Shown: positions 21,721 to 34,845 of the stretch, in pieces
How the letters are laid out: every line of letters starts with the position of its first letter
Numbering within the stretch: position 1 is the stretch's first letter
From: Okapia johnstoni
Lineage: Eukaryota; Chordata; Mammalia; Artiodactyla; Giraffidae
Length of the DNA stretch: 64,000 nucleotides
Assembly (NCBI GenBank): GCA_024291935.2
Contig: CM044320.1
Span: forward strand, 54,068,001 to 54,132,000
Direction of reading: 5' to 3'
The notes under the pieces: generated by a model
Told to the model about the DNA's origin: nothing
What the model saw: only the letters and a program-made list of their open reading frames with translations
The model's database searches: none
Translations under genes and position numbers: made by a program

Positions 21721-24234
21721 AAAAGTGTATTAAAAGGGAAGAGATGAAAGATATAATTTATTATGATCAATGTCATCATCATTATTGCAATTCTAAAACA
21801 TTCACTCTAATTCATGCTGATGTCATTTTCTTTTAACTTATTTTCATTATATCTTAAAGCATATACGTGGTTCCTGCTTTATATAATACATCTCTTATTT
21901 TAAATAGAAAATCTTCATACAATAAATCACACTACTGAGAGATGATAAATGAAATTTATACTCTTTATTTTGTCCAGTTAATGGAATCCCTTGCAATTTT
22001 GTTGGAATAATCCTATAAAATATCCATTTTTCTTTTTTCTTGTCATGTATTTATTAGAAGACGCCACCACTTAAACAACAGAAACGGATGATATCACTTC
22101 CTTCAAAAGATCAAAAATGAAATTTAAAAGGCTAAAGTAGCAACCCATTTTTCTTTGTGCACAACTCATTACTTTTTATGATATAAATCAACTAAAGATT
22201 TTCTTAGCAAATAAAATAAACTTTAAAGTGTTTAATAATTAAATCATTAATTTTATTTTAATATTAATATTTATGAAGCAATTATCAACATAACATGAGA
22301 ATGCTCTATACTTATATATATATTTATAATAAAATAGATAAAATAAATAGCTGAATTATGTTATTTAATAGGAAATATATTCACTTAAAATTTGTCTATA
22401 ATTCCATTGAAATCATTAACATTTGGCATCTTCTGTGATTTGCTAAGAATATACATATAGAAACATTTCTATTTTTGAGCTTAAAAGGATATGCAGCATT
22501 TATCTACTTTTCTTTTCGTATTGAAGCACAAACTGAAAAGTAGCTACTTGACTCAGATCATAGCAGCTCTGTCACCCAGATTGTAGCCCAGTGCATTTTC
22601 CATTTGACCATCCTTATTTCTCAGCTATTAAGCTCTATAAAAAACGTTTTATTCCCTTGAAATTCTGCCCCACATTTATCTTTTGCATGAGGCAACTATC
22701 CAAAGGGATAGTCCAGAAATGTGTAGGTAAACCTCTCCTATGCATACAAATCTATTCACTTAATTCCCATCTCTGCTAGATATATCATTCTGTTTATTTG
22801 TTTTGCTAAAATCATGACAGATCCCTTCTCCTTATTTCTGATATTCACATTTCTGCTATGAGTAATAAAATGCAAAATCATTGCTTTCCTGCCAGACACT
22901 AGCACATGTCACATTAATCAAACTTCATTAAATTTTCTCTATTTTATTGTGACTCAAGGGAAATAGCTCAGGAAATAGAAACAATGTCAGAAACCTATAG
23001 AAGATGTGGAGATACACTATCATCCTTTTCAATAAGGTTGGTCTAGAAGTTTAAGGGAGCAATATTTAAAGAGACAACTGCAAGGAATATGACATATTGG
23101 GTATTATAAGCATAGGTACTTAAACTAGAATCTGGTATCCCTCTGGCTGCACTAATAGCTCAAATTTTTCACGTCCAGTAGTTTTGACCTATGAAGAGAG
23201 TCATACATTGATCTCCTGGGACTGAAGCAAAGTCGAGGCCAAATCTCTGCTAACGGATAGACCATGAGGGATTTCTGGAAGCCATACTTGGCATTCTCAG
23301 TAGCCTCCTAATTCTCCTCTATACTGAATCTCTCTTGAGAATGGCTATGTTCATCTTTGTACCCCATAGAAGACCTCAATGTTGACTTTTATAAAATAAC
23401 CACTTCCATTAACCACAATTATTTAATATTTCATGAGTAATAGAAATAAATGGGAAATCTTACAAAAATAGAACTTTTAATCTAACATGCCCTTGATAAA
23501 TAGACAGCATATACAAATAACAGATTCTCAAAGCAATAAGGATCTAACCAATTAATTAATGTGTTTGTTCTGAAGTCAGTAGTGAGTTCATTAGACAATG
23601 AAAACTTGGTACTCTACATGATACACTAGCAAGGCAGAAGTCACCTAGAATTAAATGCCTACTAAAACAAGATCGAAGAAACTTGCATGATGAAGAGGAG
23701 GCCTGTGCACTGTGCAGGCATCTTCCAAATGCATATGAGAGCTAAAAGAAAAAATATATGTATATAACTTTAATATTTCAGTTTTCTCATAACCAAGGAG
23801 TTGGCATTACCAATAATGAATTGTGGACCTACAGTCTCCTCAATTATATAAATTATTTAATTCAAAACTTTTCTTCCTGTCTCATGTGAATATTAGTGTG
23901 TAGACTGGGAGATGGTGGGGGCTGAGAATTAGTATTAAGCTTCTATAGATTCAGATGACTCAAAACCTGAATTTGGAAGCACCACACAGACTCCCTTGAC
24001 AAGAGAAGGATCCATCTCCCTCTGCTTCATGAAGCTAGCCATGCATTGTTTAGGGACCCTGTCATTACCTCGCATGAAGGAGCTATTTTCCTCTTGTGTG
24101 CATTTGTCACTCCTAAACTATTTTTAAGCTTATAGCACATATACATGTCTGCAATTATCCAGGAGATGATAAGCATGAAAAAACTAAAAATAACATTATA
24201 TATGAAAAATTTCCCAAATTTTTGCAAACTTTAA
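21721..24234. other. AT-rich intergenic sequence
   Basis: About 2.5 kb without a gene. TA-rich around 22,310-22,330. I cannot name repeats in it; parts near 23,100-23,350 are less AT-rich and might be decayed retroelement, but I see no motif to support that. Confidence 0.4.
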
Positions 24235-26690
24235 ATTTTTTTCCTTTTTAATTTTTTTTACTGAAGGTTAATTGATTTACAGGATTTTACTGTTCTCTGT
24301 CAAACCTCAACATGAATCAGCCATAGGTATATATATATCCCCTCCCTTTTGAACCTCCCTTCCATCTCCCTCCCCATTCCATTCCTCTAGGTTCATACAG
24401 AGCCCCTGTTTGAGTTTCCTGAGCCATACAGCAAGTTCCTGTTGGCTATCCATTTTATATATGGTAATGTAAGTTTCCATGTTACTCTTTCCATACATCT
24501 CACCCTCTCCTCATCTCCCCCCATGTCCATAAGTCTGTTTTCTATGTCTGTTTCTCCATTGCTGCCCTGTAAATACGTTCTTCAGTATCATTCTTCTAGA
24601 TTCCATATATATATGTTAGATATTTATCTTTCTCTTTCTGACTCATATCACTCTGTATAATAGGTTCTAGGTTCATCCACCTCATTAGAACTGATTCAGA
24701 TTTGTTCCTTTTATGACTGAGTAATATTCCATTGTGTATATGTACCACAACTTTATCCATTCATCTGTCCATGGACATCTAGGTTGCTTCCATGTTACAA
24801 CTATTGTAAATAGTGCTGCAATGAACAATAAGACACATGTGTCTTTTTCAATTTTGGTTTCCTCGGGGTGTATGCCTAGGAGTGGGATTGCTGGATCATA
24901 TGGTGGTTCTGTCCCTAGTGTTTTAAGGAATCTCCATACCATCTTCCATAGTGGCTGTATTGATTTAGATTACCACCAACAGTTCAAGAGCGTTCCTTTT
25001 TCTCCACACCCTCTCCAGCATTTGCTATTTGTGGACTTTTTGATGATGGCCATTCTGACCAGTGTGAGGTGATAGCTCATTGAAGTGTTGATTTGCATTT
25101 TTCTAATAATGAGAGACGTTGATCATCTTCTCATGTCTTTGTTATCTATCTGTATGTCTTCTTTGGAGAAATGTCTCTTTAGGTCTTTTTCCCACTTTTT
25201 GATTGGGTTGTTTGTTTTTAAGGCATTGAATTGTATGAGCCGCTTGTATATTTTGAAAATTAATCCTTTGTCAGCTGCTTCATTTGCTACTATTTCCTCC
25301 CATTCTGAGGGTTGTCTTTTCACCTTGCTTACAGTTTTCTTTAAGAGATTGATGCGAAGAGCTGACTCATTTGAAAAGACCCTGATGTTGGGAAAGATTG
25401 AAGGCAGGAGGATAAGGGGAATGGGACGACAGAGGGTGGAATGGTTAGAAGGCATCACCGACTCAATCTGCATGAGTTTGAGTAAACTCCGGGAGTTGGT
25501 GATGGACAGGGAGGCCTGGCAATCTGAGGTTCATGGGATTGCAGGGTCAGACACGACTGAGCGACTGAACTGAACCGAACTGATAGTTCCCTTTGCTGTG
25601 CAAAAGCTTTTAAGTTTCATCAGTCCCCACTTGTTTACATTAGTTTTTATTTCTGTTACTCTAGGAGGTGGGTCATAGAGGATCTTCTTTTAATTTATGT
25701 CCCTGAGGGTTCTGCCTATGTTCCCTCTAAGAGTTTAATATCTTCTGGTCTTACATTTAGATCTTTAATCCTTTTTGAATTTATCTTTGTATATGGTGTT
25801 AGGAAGTGTTCTAATTTCATTCTTTTACATGTAGCTGTCCAGTCTTCCCAGCACCATTTATTGAAGAGGCTCTCTTTGCCCCATTGTATATTCTTGCCTC
25901 CTTTGTCAAAAATAAGGTACCCTTAGGTACATGGGTTTATTTCTGGGCTTTCTAGCTTGTTCCCTCGGTCTATGTTTCTGGTTTTGTGCCAGTACCATAC
26001 TGTCTGGATGACTACAGCTTTGTAGTATAATCTGAAGTCAGGAACGTTGATTCCTTCAGCTCCATTCTTCATTCTCAAGACTGCTTTGGCTATTCCAGGT
26101 CTTTTGTGCATCCATATGAATTGTGAAATTTTTGTTCTAGTTCTGTGAAACATGCTGTTGGTAATTTTTTAGGGATCATATTGAATCTGTAGATTGCTTT
26201 TGGTAGTATAGTCATTTTCACAATATTGATTCTTCCTACCCAGGAACATGGAATAGCTCTCTATCTGTTTATGTCGTCTTTGATTTCTTTCATTAGTGTC
26301 TTATAATTTTCTGTGTACAATTCTTTTGTCTCATTAGGTAAGTTTATTCCTAGATGTTTAATTCTTTTTGTTGCAGTCGTGAATGGAATTGACTCCTTAA
26401 TTTCTCTTTCTGAATTTTCATTCTTAGTATGTAGAAATGCAAGTGATTTCTGTGTATGGATTTTGTATCCTGAAACTTTGCTAAATTCACTGATTAGCTC
26501 TAGTAATTTTCTGAAACTGTCTTTAGGGTTTTCTATGCACAGTATCATGTCATCTGAAAACTCAGAATTTTACTTCTTCTTTTCTGATCTGGATTCCTTT
26601 CATTTCTTTTTCTTCACTGATTGCTGTAACTAGGACTTTCTAGTGGTGAAAGTAGACACCCTTGTCTTGTTCCTGATCCTTTATTAATGA
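24235..26690 (-). mobile_element. L1, antisense, 5' truncated, with nested BovB
   Basis: It starts with T-rich sequence and the L1 3' UTR, then codes on the minus strand for pieces of ORF2: the C-terminus with '[17 protein letters not shown]' (frame 24685-24942), a middle part (25923-26153) and the post-RT region (26261-26548). Frameshifts and stops separate these. ORF2 similarity ends at about 26,685, before the catalytic RT motif, so the copy is 5' truncated. A BovB 3' end is inserted at 25341-25583. Confidence 0.9.
25341..25583 (+). mobile_element. BovB 3' end nested in antisense L1
   Basis: About 240 bases from 'gatgcgaagagctgactc' to the terminal 'gaactgaaccgaactgat'. The L1 sequence around it continues on either side, with similar flanks acagttttcttt (25329-25340) and atagttcccttt (after 25,582) that may be the diverged target duplication. 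BovB therefore arrived after this L1. Confidence 0.88.
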
Positions 26691-27238
26691 TGACAATGAA
26701 ACCAAACCAGACAAAATGCAGCAACAGCAAAGGACAGTAGATTATCTTTCGCCTCTGCAATGCTGGAGTTCAAAACTCTTCTCACTTATAAACAAGCCCA
26801 GCTCTGAAGCATCACTGGCTGGGCTCCCCAGACAAGTGGGGGACAAGTGGACTGGGTTTGAGGAGTCTAAAATGAGCAGGTGCAAAGCATTACAAGGCCT
26901 GTTTCTCCCTGGCAGGGCAAAGATGAAGTCACAGGAAGGAACACATTGGAAACAGGAATATGGCAGAGCTCTTGTTCTTCAATTCTCCTCCCAGAGGCAC
27001 CAGAAAGGAGAGACAGCACCGAGGCCTGCTCCTGTGTCTGCAGGAGGCCAATGGTTCAGACACACAGGACTCAGGACAATTCCAAAAAGCTGGGAACCAG
27101 CAGAGGAAGTCTGTGAGCTTCAGGGAGACTTATTGTGATTTTAACTATTATCCAATAGCAGATAATAGAGTGGCTGTCTTTTCCAAGGCCGTAAAAATGT
27201 TGATGGACAGAATCAAATCTGTTTTATGTTTTCTTTCC
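26691..27238. other. GC-richer stretch of unknown origin
   Basis: The stretch, especially 26,740-27,120, is clearly richer in G and C than its surroundings. It holds overlapping open frames on the plus strand of 140 residues (26716-27138), 101 residues (26960-27265) and 78 residues (26880-27116). None resembles a protein I know; the longest begins with a Gln run and has no signal peptide or membrane segment. The frames have no visible splice sites and no obvious coding preference. It could be an old LTR, part of another retroelement or a processed remnant. Confidence 0.4.
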
Positions 27239-27286
27239 TTTTTAAAATTATTTTTATTGAAATAGAATTGACATATAACATTGTAT

Positions 27287-27550
27287 TCGGAGAAGGTAAT
27301 GGCACCCCACTCCAGTACTCTTGCCTGGAAAATCCCATGGAGGGAGGATTTTCCGTCCATGGGGTCGCTAAGAGTCGGACATGACTGAGCGACTTCACTT
27401 TCACTTTTCACTTTCATGCATTGGAGAAGGAAATGGCAACCCACTCCAGTGTTCTTGCCTGGAGAATCCCAGGGACGGGGGAGCCTGGTGGGCTGCCGTC
27501 TATGGGGTCGCACAGAGTGGGACACGACTGACACGACTTAGCAGCAGCAT
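27287..27550 (+). mobile_element. Bov-A2 SINE, complete dimer
   Basis: Both monomers are present: first 'ggagaaggtaatggcacccc' to 'gacttcacttt', then 'ggagaaggaaatggcaaccc' to 'cgacttagcagcagc'. The linker tcacttttcactttcatgc joins them. The copy looks young, with few changes against the pattern of the family. Just before it, at about 27,240-27,286, is a short L1-like tail. Confidence 0.93.
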
Positions 27551-27734
27551 GACTCTAATCTGTAAATCATTTCTGAGATGTGAGGTGTCAACCATTCCTG
27601 GGATGTTTTTGGTAATGTAATGAAGAATATATCCAAGTCTCTAAGTCATCATTTCATACTTTCCTTAAAATGTAGAGTTTTAAACATATAGATTACAGAG
27701 ACAGATAGATTGGAATTTATTCAGCATGTTCAAA
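27551..27734. other. Short unassigned spacer
   Basis: AT-rich; nothing recognised. Confidence 0.4.
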
Positions 27735-27965
27735 GCTATTGATTAGGGAAGGAGAGGGTGAGATGATACGAGAGAATGACATGGGGAACTCAAAGACAGT
27801 GCTCTGTGACAACTTAGCAGGGTGGGATGGGGATAGAGGTGGGTGGGAGGTTCAAGAAGGAGGGGACATATGTATACCTAATGCTGATTCATGTTGATGT
27901 ATGGCAAAAGACATCATAAGATTATAAAATAATTATTCTCTAATTAAATAAAAGAAAATAAAGCT
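27735..27965 (+). mobile_element. L1 3' end
   Basis: Sense L1 3' terminus: 'gggaaggagagggtgag', 'gtgggaggttcaagaagg', 'gattcatgttgatgtatggc' and an A-rich end. It is 5' truncated, about 230 bases. Confidence 0.85.
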
Positions 27966-29398
27966 ATTCATTAACAGAACAAACTTTATTCTCTAAGATG
28001 TCCAGAGTTGAAACAGGTATGTCTTTCCAGTGTCTTTTTTAACAGAGGAAAAAGGGACATGGGGTTGACGATTAAAGTGGAAGATGCTGCTATTGAAACA
28101 TCTGTTAAACATTTCTGCTAACGTTGCCCTTTAAGTCTTGGATTCAAGAAACCTTTACACACATTTCCAGCTGAGGGTAAACAACGTGATACTCTCCTTT
28201 GTTTTTTCAGCTCTTATATCTTAAACACATTCCCTTTTCATGGCCTATCTCAAGCCATAATTTTTACATTTTTGTATTTTTATTGGTGATTTTACTGCTT
28301 AAAATGGTCCTCAAAGCCCAGTCCTAAGGTATTGTTTCTTAAGAGCATGTACATTCATATAATCCATTATTGAAAACACTTGTAAAAAGCAGATTCTATG
28401 AAAAACTGTGAAAGCACATACATTGCTATGCTCAGTAGAGTTATAAGTTATTGTTTAACATTGTCCTAAGAAGTATTTGTTTTCAGTACTTTACTGGTTT
28501 GCATAGTGCTCTTCAAAAAATTCATGTCCATCTGGAATCTGAAGCTTTGACCTTATTTGGAAAAAGGATTTTTGCATATGTAAGCAAGCTAAGATGAGAA
28601 CTTATACATTAATTTTCCATGTAGCTTTATTTAGTGACAGGTTGTCCATGATGTCTAATTTTAAATGACTCTGTGGTTTACAGATAAACATCAGATAAAA
28701 GCTATTGTGACATTTATAATTAAACATGAGTATGTTTATGTCACATTAGTCAAGTTCTTTTTAACAGTCTCTTTCTTCAGTATGTTCTATGTATTACTTA
28801 ATCATATACCATGAATAACTTCATTTGTCTCCCAAAGAAACAGTAAAAATAATTTAAAATTCCTTGTTCAGGAATTTTTATTATTTTAAGATCATTAAAT
28901 AATCCCAGGTTCCATTTAATTTAAGCTATATATTTTATGGAACTCCTGGATTAAAAAGCAACATAATATAAATCTCAAAAACTTAATGTGAATATTATAG
29001 ACATTTTTTCAGATCAAAGCAGTGAGCAAGAAAAAGCTGGGAAAGAATATTGCTTATATTGGACATGAGAAAGGGAATCTGAGATTTCAAAAACAATGTA
29101 GAATTCTCACATTTTTGGTAGGAAGTGAAAATTATGTAAAAAGCTATCTTTGTCACCTCTATATTCTCAGAAAAAGTGTCAAAAATAGTTATTGAGTGAA
29201 TCAATGATAGTGGGTCTAATCATGATCATGTTTTTTTATGTCAACATTCAATGGAAATATATAAAAACTTAAAAATAAGCCTGACATCTCTTATAGTGTA
29301 GAATAATTGATACCTTATTGTGTAGAATAATGGGTGTCTTAAACATCACAATGAATTTTTTGTGTTTTCTTTATGACTCGAGAAAAACCCACTTTTCA
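27966..29398. other. AT-rich intergenic sequence
   Basis: No gene and no repeat I can name. Confidence 0.4.
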
Positions 29399-29612
29399 CG
29401 GGGCTTCCCTGGTGGCTCAGTCGGTATAGAAACCACCTGCAATGCCGGAGACCTGGGTTCTCTCCCTAGGTCGGGAAAATCCACTAGAGAAGGGAATGGC
29501 ACCCCACTTCAGTCTTCTTGCCTGGAGACTTCCATGGACAGAGGAGCCTGGTGAGCTACAGTGCATGAGGTTGCAACGAATCAGACACAATTGAGCAGCT
29601 AACACTTTCACT
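29399..29612 (+). mobile_element. Bov-tA SINE
   Basis: A full sense copy, from the tRNA-like head (gggcttccctggtggctcag) to 'ttgagcagctaacactttc'. It is moderately diverged. Confidence 0.9.
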
Positions 29613-31640
29613 TGTTCACAGCCTAGTCTGTTGCCACATAAGACCTGCTAATTTCTACTTCTTGGTTATTGTTTCTACTCCTGATGAGGTTATGGATCAT
29701 TATGAAAATGGATATCTTTCTATATATTTTCCTGCTCCAACTTCAGGCCACTCTCACCTGAATATTTCATTTGAAAGTGTTTACTAATTTGGACCACTGT
29801 TAGTGGTTGGTGTCTCGAGACCAATCTCCATTGCGCCTTTTGTTTTGTCATCAATGAATCCCCTTGAGTCCATTGTAATAGAGCAGATAACAGTATGGCT
29901 AACTTGAATAATATTACTTCTGCATAAAAAATTTTATTGTCTTGCTCGCCACGCTTGAAAAGACATTACATCAGCTTTCACTTCAATTATATCAATTACT
30001 AAGATAATACTTCTTTAAGTGACATTAGGTAGGAAATAATCCTGGGAACTGAGTCTTTGGAGACGTTTGCTTTACTATTTAGAAGTGTGTTGATACACAC
30101 CCTTTTTGTAAACATTGTAAAGGGGGGTCTTACAGTTATTCTTCATTATGGATATTTTGGTTATTTGGTTACAAATACACGATGACAGAGGGGAAACAGA
30201 TTGCAAAGGCTTTTGAACAATCCCAAAGTACTTAGTTGAAGCAAATTAAAGAAGCTATTAGAAGTGATATTGACTAATCAGTCATATTTACCATAAGTGT
30301 AAGTACCTCTTTGATAGCTTTTTACAAAAATATAAATTGGCTTTAATAGTATATAATTATGCTTATACAAATAATCTCAATTATGTACTATGTATAAATA
30401 AAATTAAACCACATAATTTATATGCAATATATAAAGAAAAATTTTAAGCTACTATTTGATAATTTTATGCAACACTTTTATTCATTATAGCATAAATATT
30501 TTGTGATTAATAGGACTTGCATGGTTTTTTGTGTTCTTGTCTACATATCTTTCTATAATCATTTTTAATATAATAAATATCAGGACACCATGTAATCATT
30601 TTTGTACATTACTCAAAATAATATACTTGATGTGTTTTAACAATTACAGATATCCTTTAATGTGAGCTTTGAACATTTCATATGTAGGGAAGGTTAGCAT
30701 TCATCATATAAAGGCAAAAGACAAAAAAAAAGAAATGCATATATTATGCCCAGAAAGAGAAGTCTGAAAGTGGGAATATATCCCTCCCAGAAATTTTATA
30801 GGTAAAAAATCTAAGTAAGTTTATTAACATATTGAATTAATTGGCTGATACTGAGAAAATAGTATTTTTTGAAATCTCTGAAACCTTATACTACCTTAAA
30901 CCGACATGCTAATATCAAGAGTTATGATACAAGCAAAAAAAAAAAAGGAAGAGGAAAGAAGTAGAAAAAGAGTATCTTTGCCTCTCCAAAACCTTCAATA
31001 TTTACTATTCCTTTTCATAACACCTCAAGAAAAGAATAGACGAGATTGTGGAGAAGTGCCAAATGATTTTGGAAATAAGTAAAGATGCTAGCAGTTTACA
31101 AAAAATAAAAATTAAGATTTAAGTAAAAGTACTACTTTTATGTATTTTACATATATATATATGGCGCTAGTGGTATACAATTATCAGAGAAATATTCTTC
31201 TACCAGTTGGACAACTAAGTTACTAAGTTATCTCCACAGATTGTAAAAGTTTCAATGGATAAGGAAAAAGAAATGCTTATACAAAATAGAAAAATTAAAA
31301 ATTTACATGAAGCAGAAAGCAATAAAAGTCTATCTTCAATAATATTAGGGTATACAGGAGGTAAGCTCTCAGTTTTATTTGAAGTTTTAAAATCAGAAGT
31401 TTAAGCCTCCATTTCTCTTGTTTTCAGGAATATATTGAAGCATTCAGAAGAAAGATTTTTTTACTGATATGTGTGAGAAAACAATGAAGGAAGTACAGGA
31501 GAGTGAGTGAATACATGACATAATAAATTGCAAAATTTTAAAAGTCTTTTGTTACTATGTACTACTAAAACATTTTCCCCTAAAAGTATAAGGCAGCAAT
31601 ATTGTGTGTGTGTGTTTCCTTGCTAGTGCCGTAATTTTTT
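29613..31640. other. 5' flank of the OR6C75-like gene, AT-rich
   Basis: About 2 kb without a recognisable repeat. A short (TG)n lies at about 31,602-31,614, and a TA-rich tract at about 31,150-31,165. Non-coding 5' exons of the receptor gene may lie here but cannot be located by eye. Confidence 0.4.
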
Positions 31641-31665
31641 TTTAATTTCTTCATCTGTTTTACAG
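31641..31665 (+). promoter_or_regulatory. Probable 3' splice site of the OR6C75-like coding exon
   Basis: A pyrimidine tract (ttcttcatctgttttacag) ends in CAG at 31663-31665, 33 bases before the start codon. That is the expected position for the acceptor of an OR coding exon, and the tract is a strong match to the consensus. Confidence 0.65.
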
Positions 31666-31698
31666 CTAAAACAAAGATCATTATAATGAAGGAAAATA

Positions 31699-32637
31699 AT
31701 GAGAAATTACACAGAAGTAACCGAGTTTATTCTTCTTGGATTGACAAGTGATCCACAGTGGCAGGTTGTACTGTTCCTATTTCTTCTTGTTACCTACATG
31801 CTAAGCGTGACTGGGAACCTGGTTATCATCACCCTCACCCTTTCAGATCCCCATCTGCAGATTCCAATGTATTTCTTCCTTCGAAACTTCTCATTCCTAG
31901 AAATATCATTCACGTCTGTCTGCATTCCCAGATTCCTTGCCGCGATCATGACCGGGGACAGAACCATTTCTTATGATGGTTGTGTGGTTCAGCTGTTTTT
32001 CTTCATCTTCTTGGGGGTGACAGAATTTTACCTCCTGGCTGCCATGTCCTATGACCGCTATGTGGCCATCTGCAAACCTCTACATTACACCACCATCATG
32101 AGCAGTAGAGTCTGTATACTTCTTGTCTTTAGCTCTTGGCTTGCAGGACTCCTGATCATCTTTCCACCAATAATTCTGCTGCTGAGATTGGATTTCTGTG
32201 CCTCCAATATAATTGATCATTTCATCTGTGATGCTTCTCCCATCTTGCAGCTTTCTTGCACGAGCACTCGCTTTCTAGAACTCATGGCATTATTTTTAGC
32301 TGTGGTAACACTCATGGTCACTCTAACATTAGTTATTCTCTCCTACACATATATTATCCAGACAATTCTGAGAATTCCTTCCACAAGTCAAAGGAACAAA
32401 GCCTTTTCCACGTGTTCCTCCCACATGATAGTTGTCTCTCTGTCTTATGGCAGCTGCATCTTCATGTACATTAAGCCTTCAGCAAGGGAAAGGGTGACTC
32501 TAAGCAAAGGAGTGGCTGTGCTCAATACCTCAGTGGCTCCTCTTTTGAATCCTTTTATATACACCCTACGAAATCAGCAAGTGCAGCAAGCCTTCAAGAA
32601 CATGGTCCAGAGAATGGCCTTTTCTTCAAATAAGTGA
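31699..32637 (+). CDS. OR6C75: Olfactory receptor, OR6C75-like, intact
   Basis: A 312-residue odorant receptor (class A GPCR, seven membrane spans). In order: Asn3 glycosylation site (NYT), 'GNLVI' in TM1 at 39-43, 'PMYFFLRN' at 56-63, Cys95 in ECL1, '[10 protein letters not shown]' at 116-125, Cys167/177/187 in ECL2, 'FSTCSSHM' at 236-243, 'NPFIYTLRN' at 284-292. The usual Thr before Pro-Met-Tyr is Ile55, a rare change. The sequence resembles OR6C75 as I remember it, which is the basis for the symbol; an orthologue call needs a tree. It is the only intact plus-strand receptor in the window, while its neighbours are on the minus strand. A short upstream frame (31686-31751) overlaps its start in another frame. 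Confidence 0.95.
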   Translation: MRNYTEVTEFILLGLTSDPQWQVVLFLFLLVTYMLSVTGNLVIITLTLSDPHLQIPMYFFLRNFSFLEISFTSVCIPRFLAAIMTGDRTISYDGCVVQLFFFIFLGVTEFYLLAAMSYDRYVAICKPLHYTTIMSSRVCILLVFSSWLAGLLIIFPPIILLLRLDFCASNIIDHFICDASPILQLSCTSTRFLELMALFLAVVTLMVTLTLVILSYTYIIQTILRIPSTSQRNKAFSTCSSHMIVVSLSYGSCIFMYIKPSARERVTLSKGVAVLNTSVAPLLNPFIYTLRNQQVQQAFKNMVQRMAFSSNK

Positions 32638-33811
32638 ATGCGATCATATAAAAAAAAAGTACCTCTATAAAGAAAGCTGAATGAAAAACTCTCGGCCTCT
32701 CTCTACATAAATTCTTTCAACACCTCATTTCATTCTTTCAGTTAGACAGATGTATACATCATCAATGCCTGTTTTTCCTATTAGTCTAAAAACAAGGTCC
32801 TAACTCTTTTAAATTACATGAAAAAGATCAGTTTTCACCTGTGTAACGGAATTTTAGATGTCAGTAATCTCCATTGTTTCTCATATCAAAGAAAGGTAGA
32901 TTTGGGAGCCTTACAAAAATAGAGATTGTTTTAAGAAGTTTACTAGTAACCACATATAAAAATAAAATCTATTTTATATGAAATTAAAATATATATTTTA
33001 ATTAAAATGTCATATGTCACCAAAATAACATGTTATAATATTCAGAAGCATTATTAAAATATCTCCTTGATTTTATTAATAAAATAATTAAAGCATGTTG
33101 GAAAATAAAATAGAAATTTAATATAAAATATGCTGTCAGTATCATTAAATTTGCTATTTGAAATGAAGCTGTATTTATTTTTTATTATTTTCCCCAGAAA
33201 ATAATAGCAATTTCTGTGCAGTAGGAGGGATAAACTTTATCTTATTTTTCCTTTGATAATATCCCCTGAAAATTAGATCCTTTAACTGAAGATTAGCTTA
33301 TTTCTGCCATATTTGAAAAGGAAAACTATGGTCTCTGAAGGCAAACTAAGCTATCCTGATAAAATTCACATTTATACTCAGACGCTTTCAATTCATATGG
33401 GAATGTTCTTTCCTACAGACATGAAGAACATAATAAACTCAGAATTTAGAATGACGCGAGACACTGACATTTGGAGGGTATCTTGGAAATGGAAATATAT
33501 TAAATTTTTTTGCCTTAGTTTTCCTTTATTAGCAAATCTATAATATTGTCTTTCTCTTCCCATTGTCTCTTTCACAAAAGTTTCTACCTCCCTCATTCAT
33601 AGCCAAGAAAATGATCCTGCGAGTTAATATTTGATAACTGTAAAAATGTGTCAAAGCCTGTTTCCTATGGTTAATGAGCCCCTCAACTCCAATGTATCAC
33701 TAAGAAAATTGGTTGTCTTGGGATAGTAGTTATGTATAACTAATACAGGTTAAGAGGATTTGACTTTGGTTTCTTGATTTCTAGCTTGGCCTGATAAAAG
33801 TACTACTCTTG
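32638..33811. other. 3' flank of the OR6C75-like gene, AT-rich
   Basis: Very AT-rich between 32,940 and 33,200. Several AATAAA motifs (for example near 32,961 and 33,080) could serve as polyadenylation signals. No other gene is seen. Confidence 0.4.
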
Positions 33812-34073
33812 ATTAAGGTAAAGAAGCTCCAATACTTTGGCCACCTGATTTGAACAGGTGACTCATTGGAAAAGACCCCTATGCTGGGAAAGATTGAAGG
33901 CAGAAGGAGAATCAGGCGACAGAGGATGAGATGGTTGGATGGCCTCACCAATTCAATAGACATGAACTTAGGCAAACTCTGGGAGATGGTGAGAGACAGA
34001 GAAGCCTGGCATGCTGCAGTCCATGGGGTCCCAAAGAGTCGGACATGACTTGACAACTGAACAACAACAACAG
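33812..34073 (+). mobile_element. BovB 3' end fragment
   Basis: From 'aagaagctccaatactttgg' to 'gacaactgaacaacaac', the last part of BovB, 5' truncated. Confidence 0.88.
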
Positions 34074-34322
34074 CGAGCTCTACATATTTCCTAAGCCCAT
34101 GTTAAAAATATCTTTTCTAATTGGTCATAGAGAAATGTGATTATCCTTAAGCTCTCTCCTATTCTTAAATTATACTCTTATGGAATGGATTACTTTTTTT
34201 CAAACAGAATTTATATAATATTATCACAAGATGAAAACTAAATGATAATTTTGTTTGATTATGAATTATTGGGGCAATGTGTAAAGAAATAATGCAAGTT
34301 TGCCTTTAGAGAACTATGACAA

Positions 34323-34489
34323 GTGTTAGGTAATTAGAATAGGAAACAGGAGTCCAAAATGGTGGTGGCTAAAAGACAAGGAAGGGAAAAGCCCTCTCTC
34401 TGTCGGATGGATATTTTCTAAATAAAATAGAGCTGTAAACACGGAAGGTAACACTGATTTGTCTAAGGCTATAACACGGTCTGTTCGAG
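34323..34489 (+). other. B-specific segment, possibly an LTR piece
   Basis: This stretch does not align to segment C, where about 290 bases of old L1-like sequence stand in its place. It has moderate GC content, an AATAAA at about 34,420 and a block ending 'ggtctgttcgagacc'. That layout (polyadenylation signal, then a short GC-richer end) recalls the R-U5 end of an LTR, but I have no second end or target duplication to prove it. Confidence 0.35.
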
Positions 34490-34845
34490 ACCTAAAATCT
34501 AAAAAATATGTGAAATCAAAAATCTTTTTTAAATGAATGAAATAAACCAGAGAAAACAGATTCACAGGTGTAAAAACCAAATTAGTGCTTAATAAGTTAG
34601 TGAGGAAATGAATGTTCAGAGGGGCAAAATAGGGCAAGTGGTTAAAGAGATGCAAATTACTTGTATAATTTGTATAAGCGTAAAATAAATACAAGAAAAC
34701 ATAATATAACACAGGGAAAATAGCCAAGCTTTTATAATTACTATAAATGAAATATAACACTAAAAAATTGTGAATCAGCCTGTTGCACACATGAAATTTA
34801 CATAATATTTCAAATCAACTATGTCTCCATTTAAAAAAAATGCAT
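34490..34845 (+). mobile_element. Old L1 3' end (copy B-left)
   Basis: Diverged mammalian L1 3' region ending 'gttgcacacatgaaattt' and 'aatcaactatgtctcc', then A-rich. The same copy is in segment C at 53925-54365. Confidence 0.6.
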
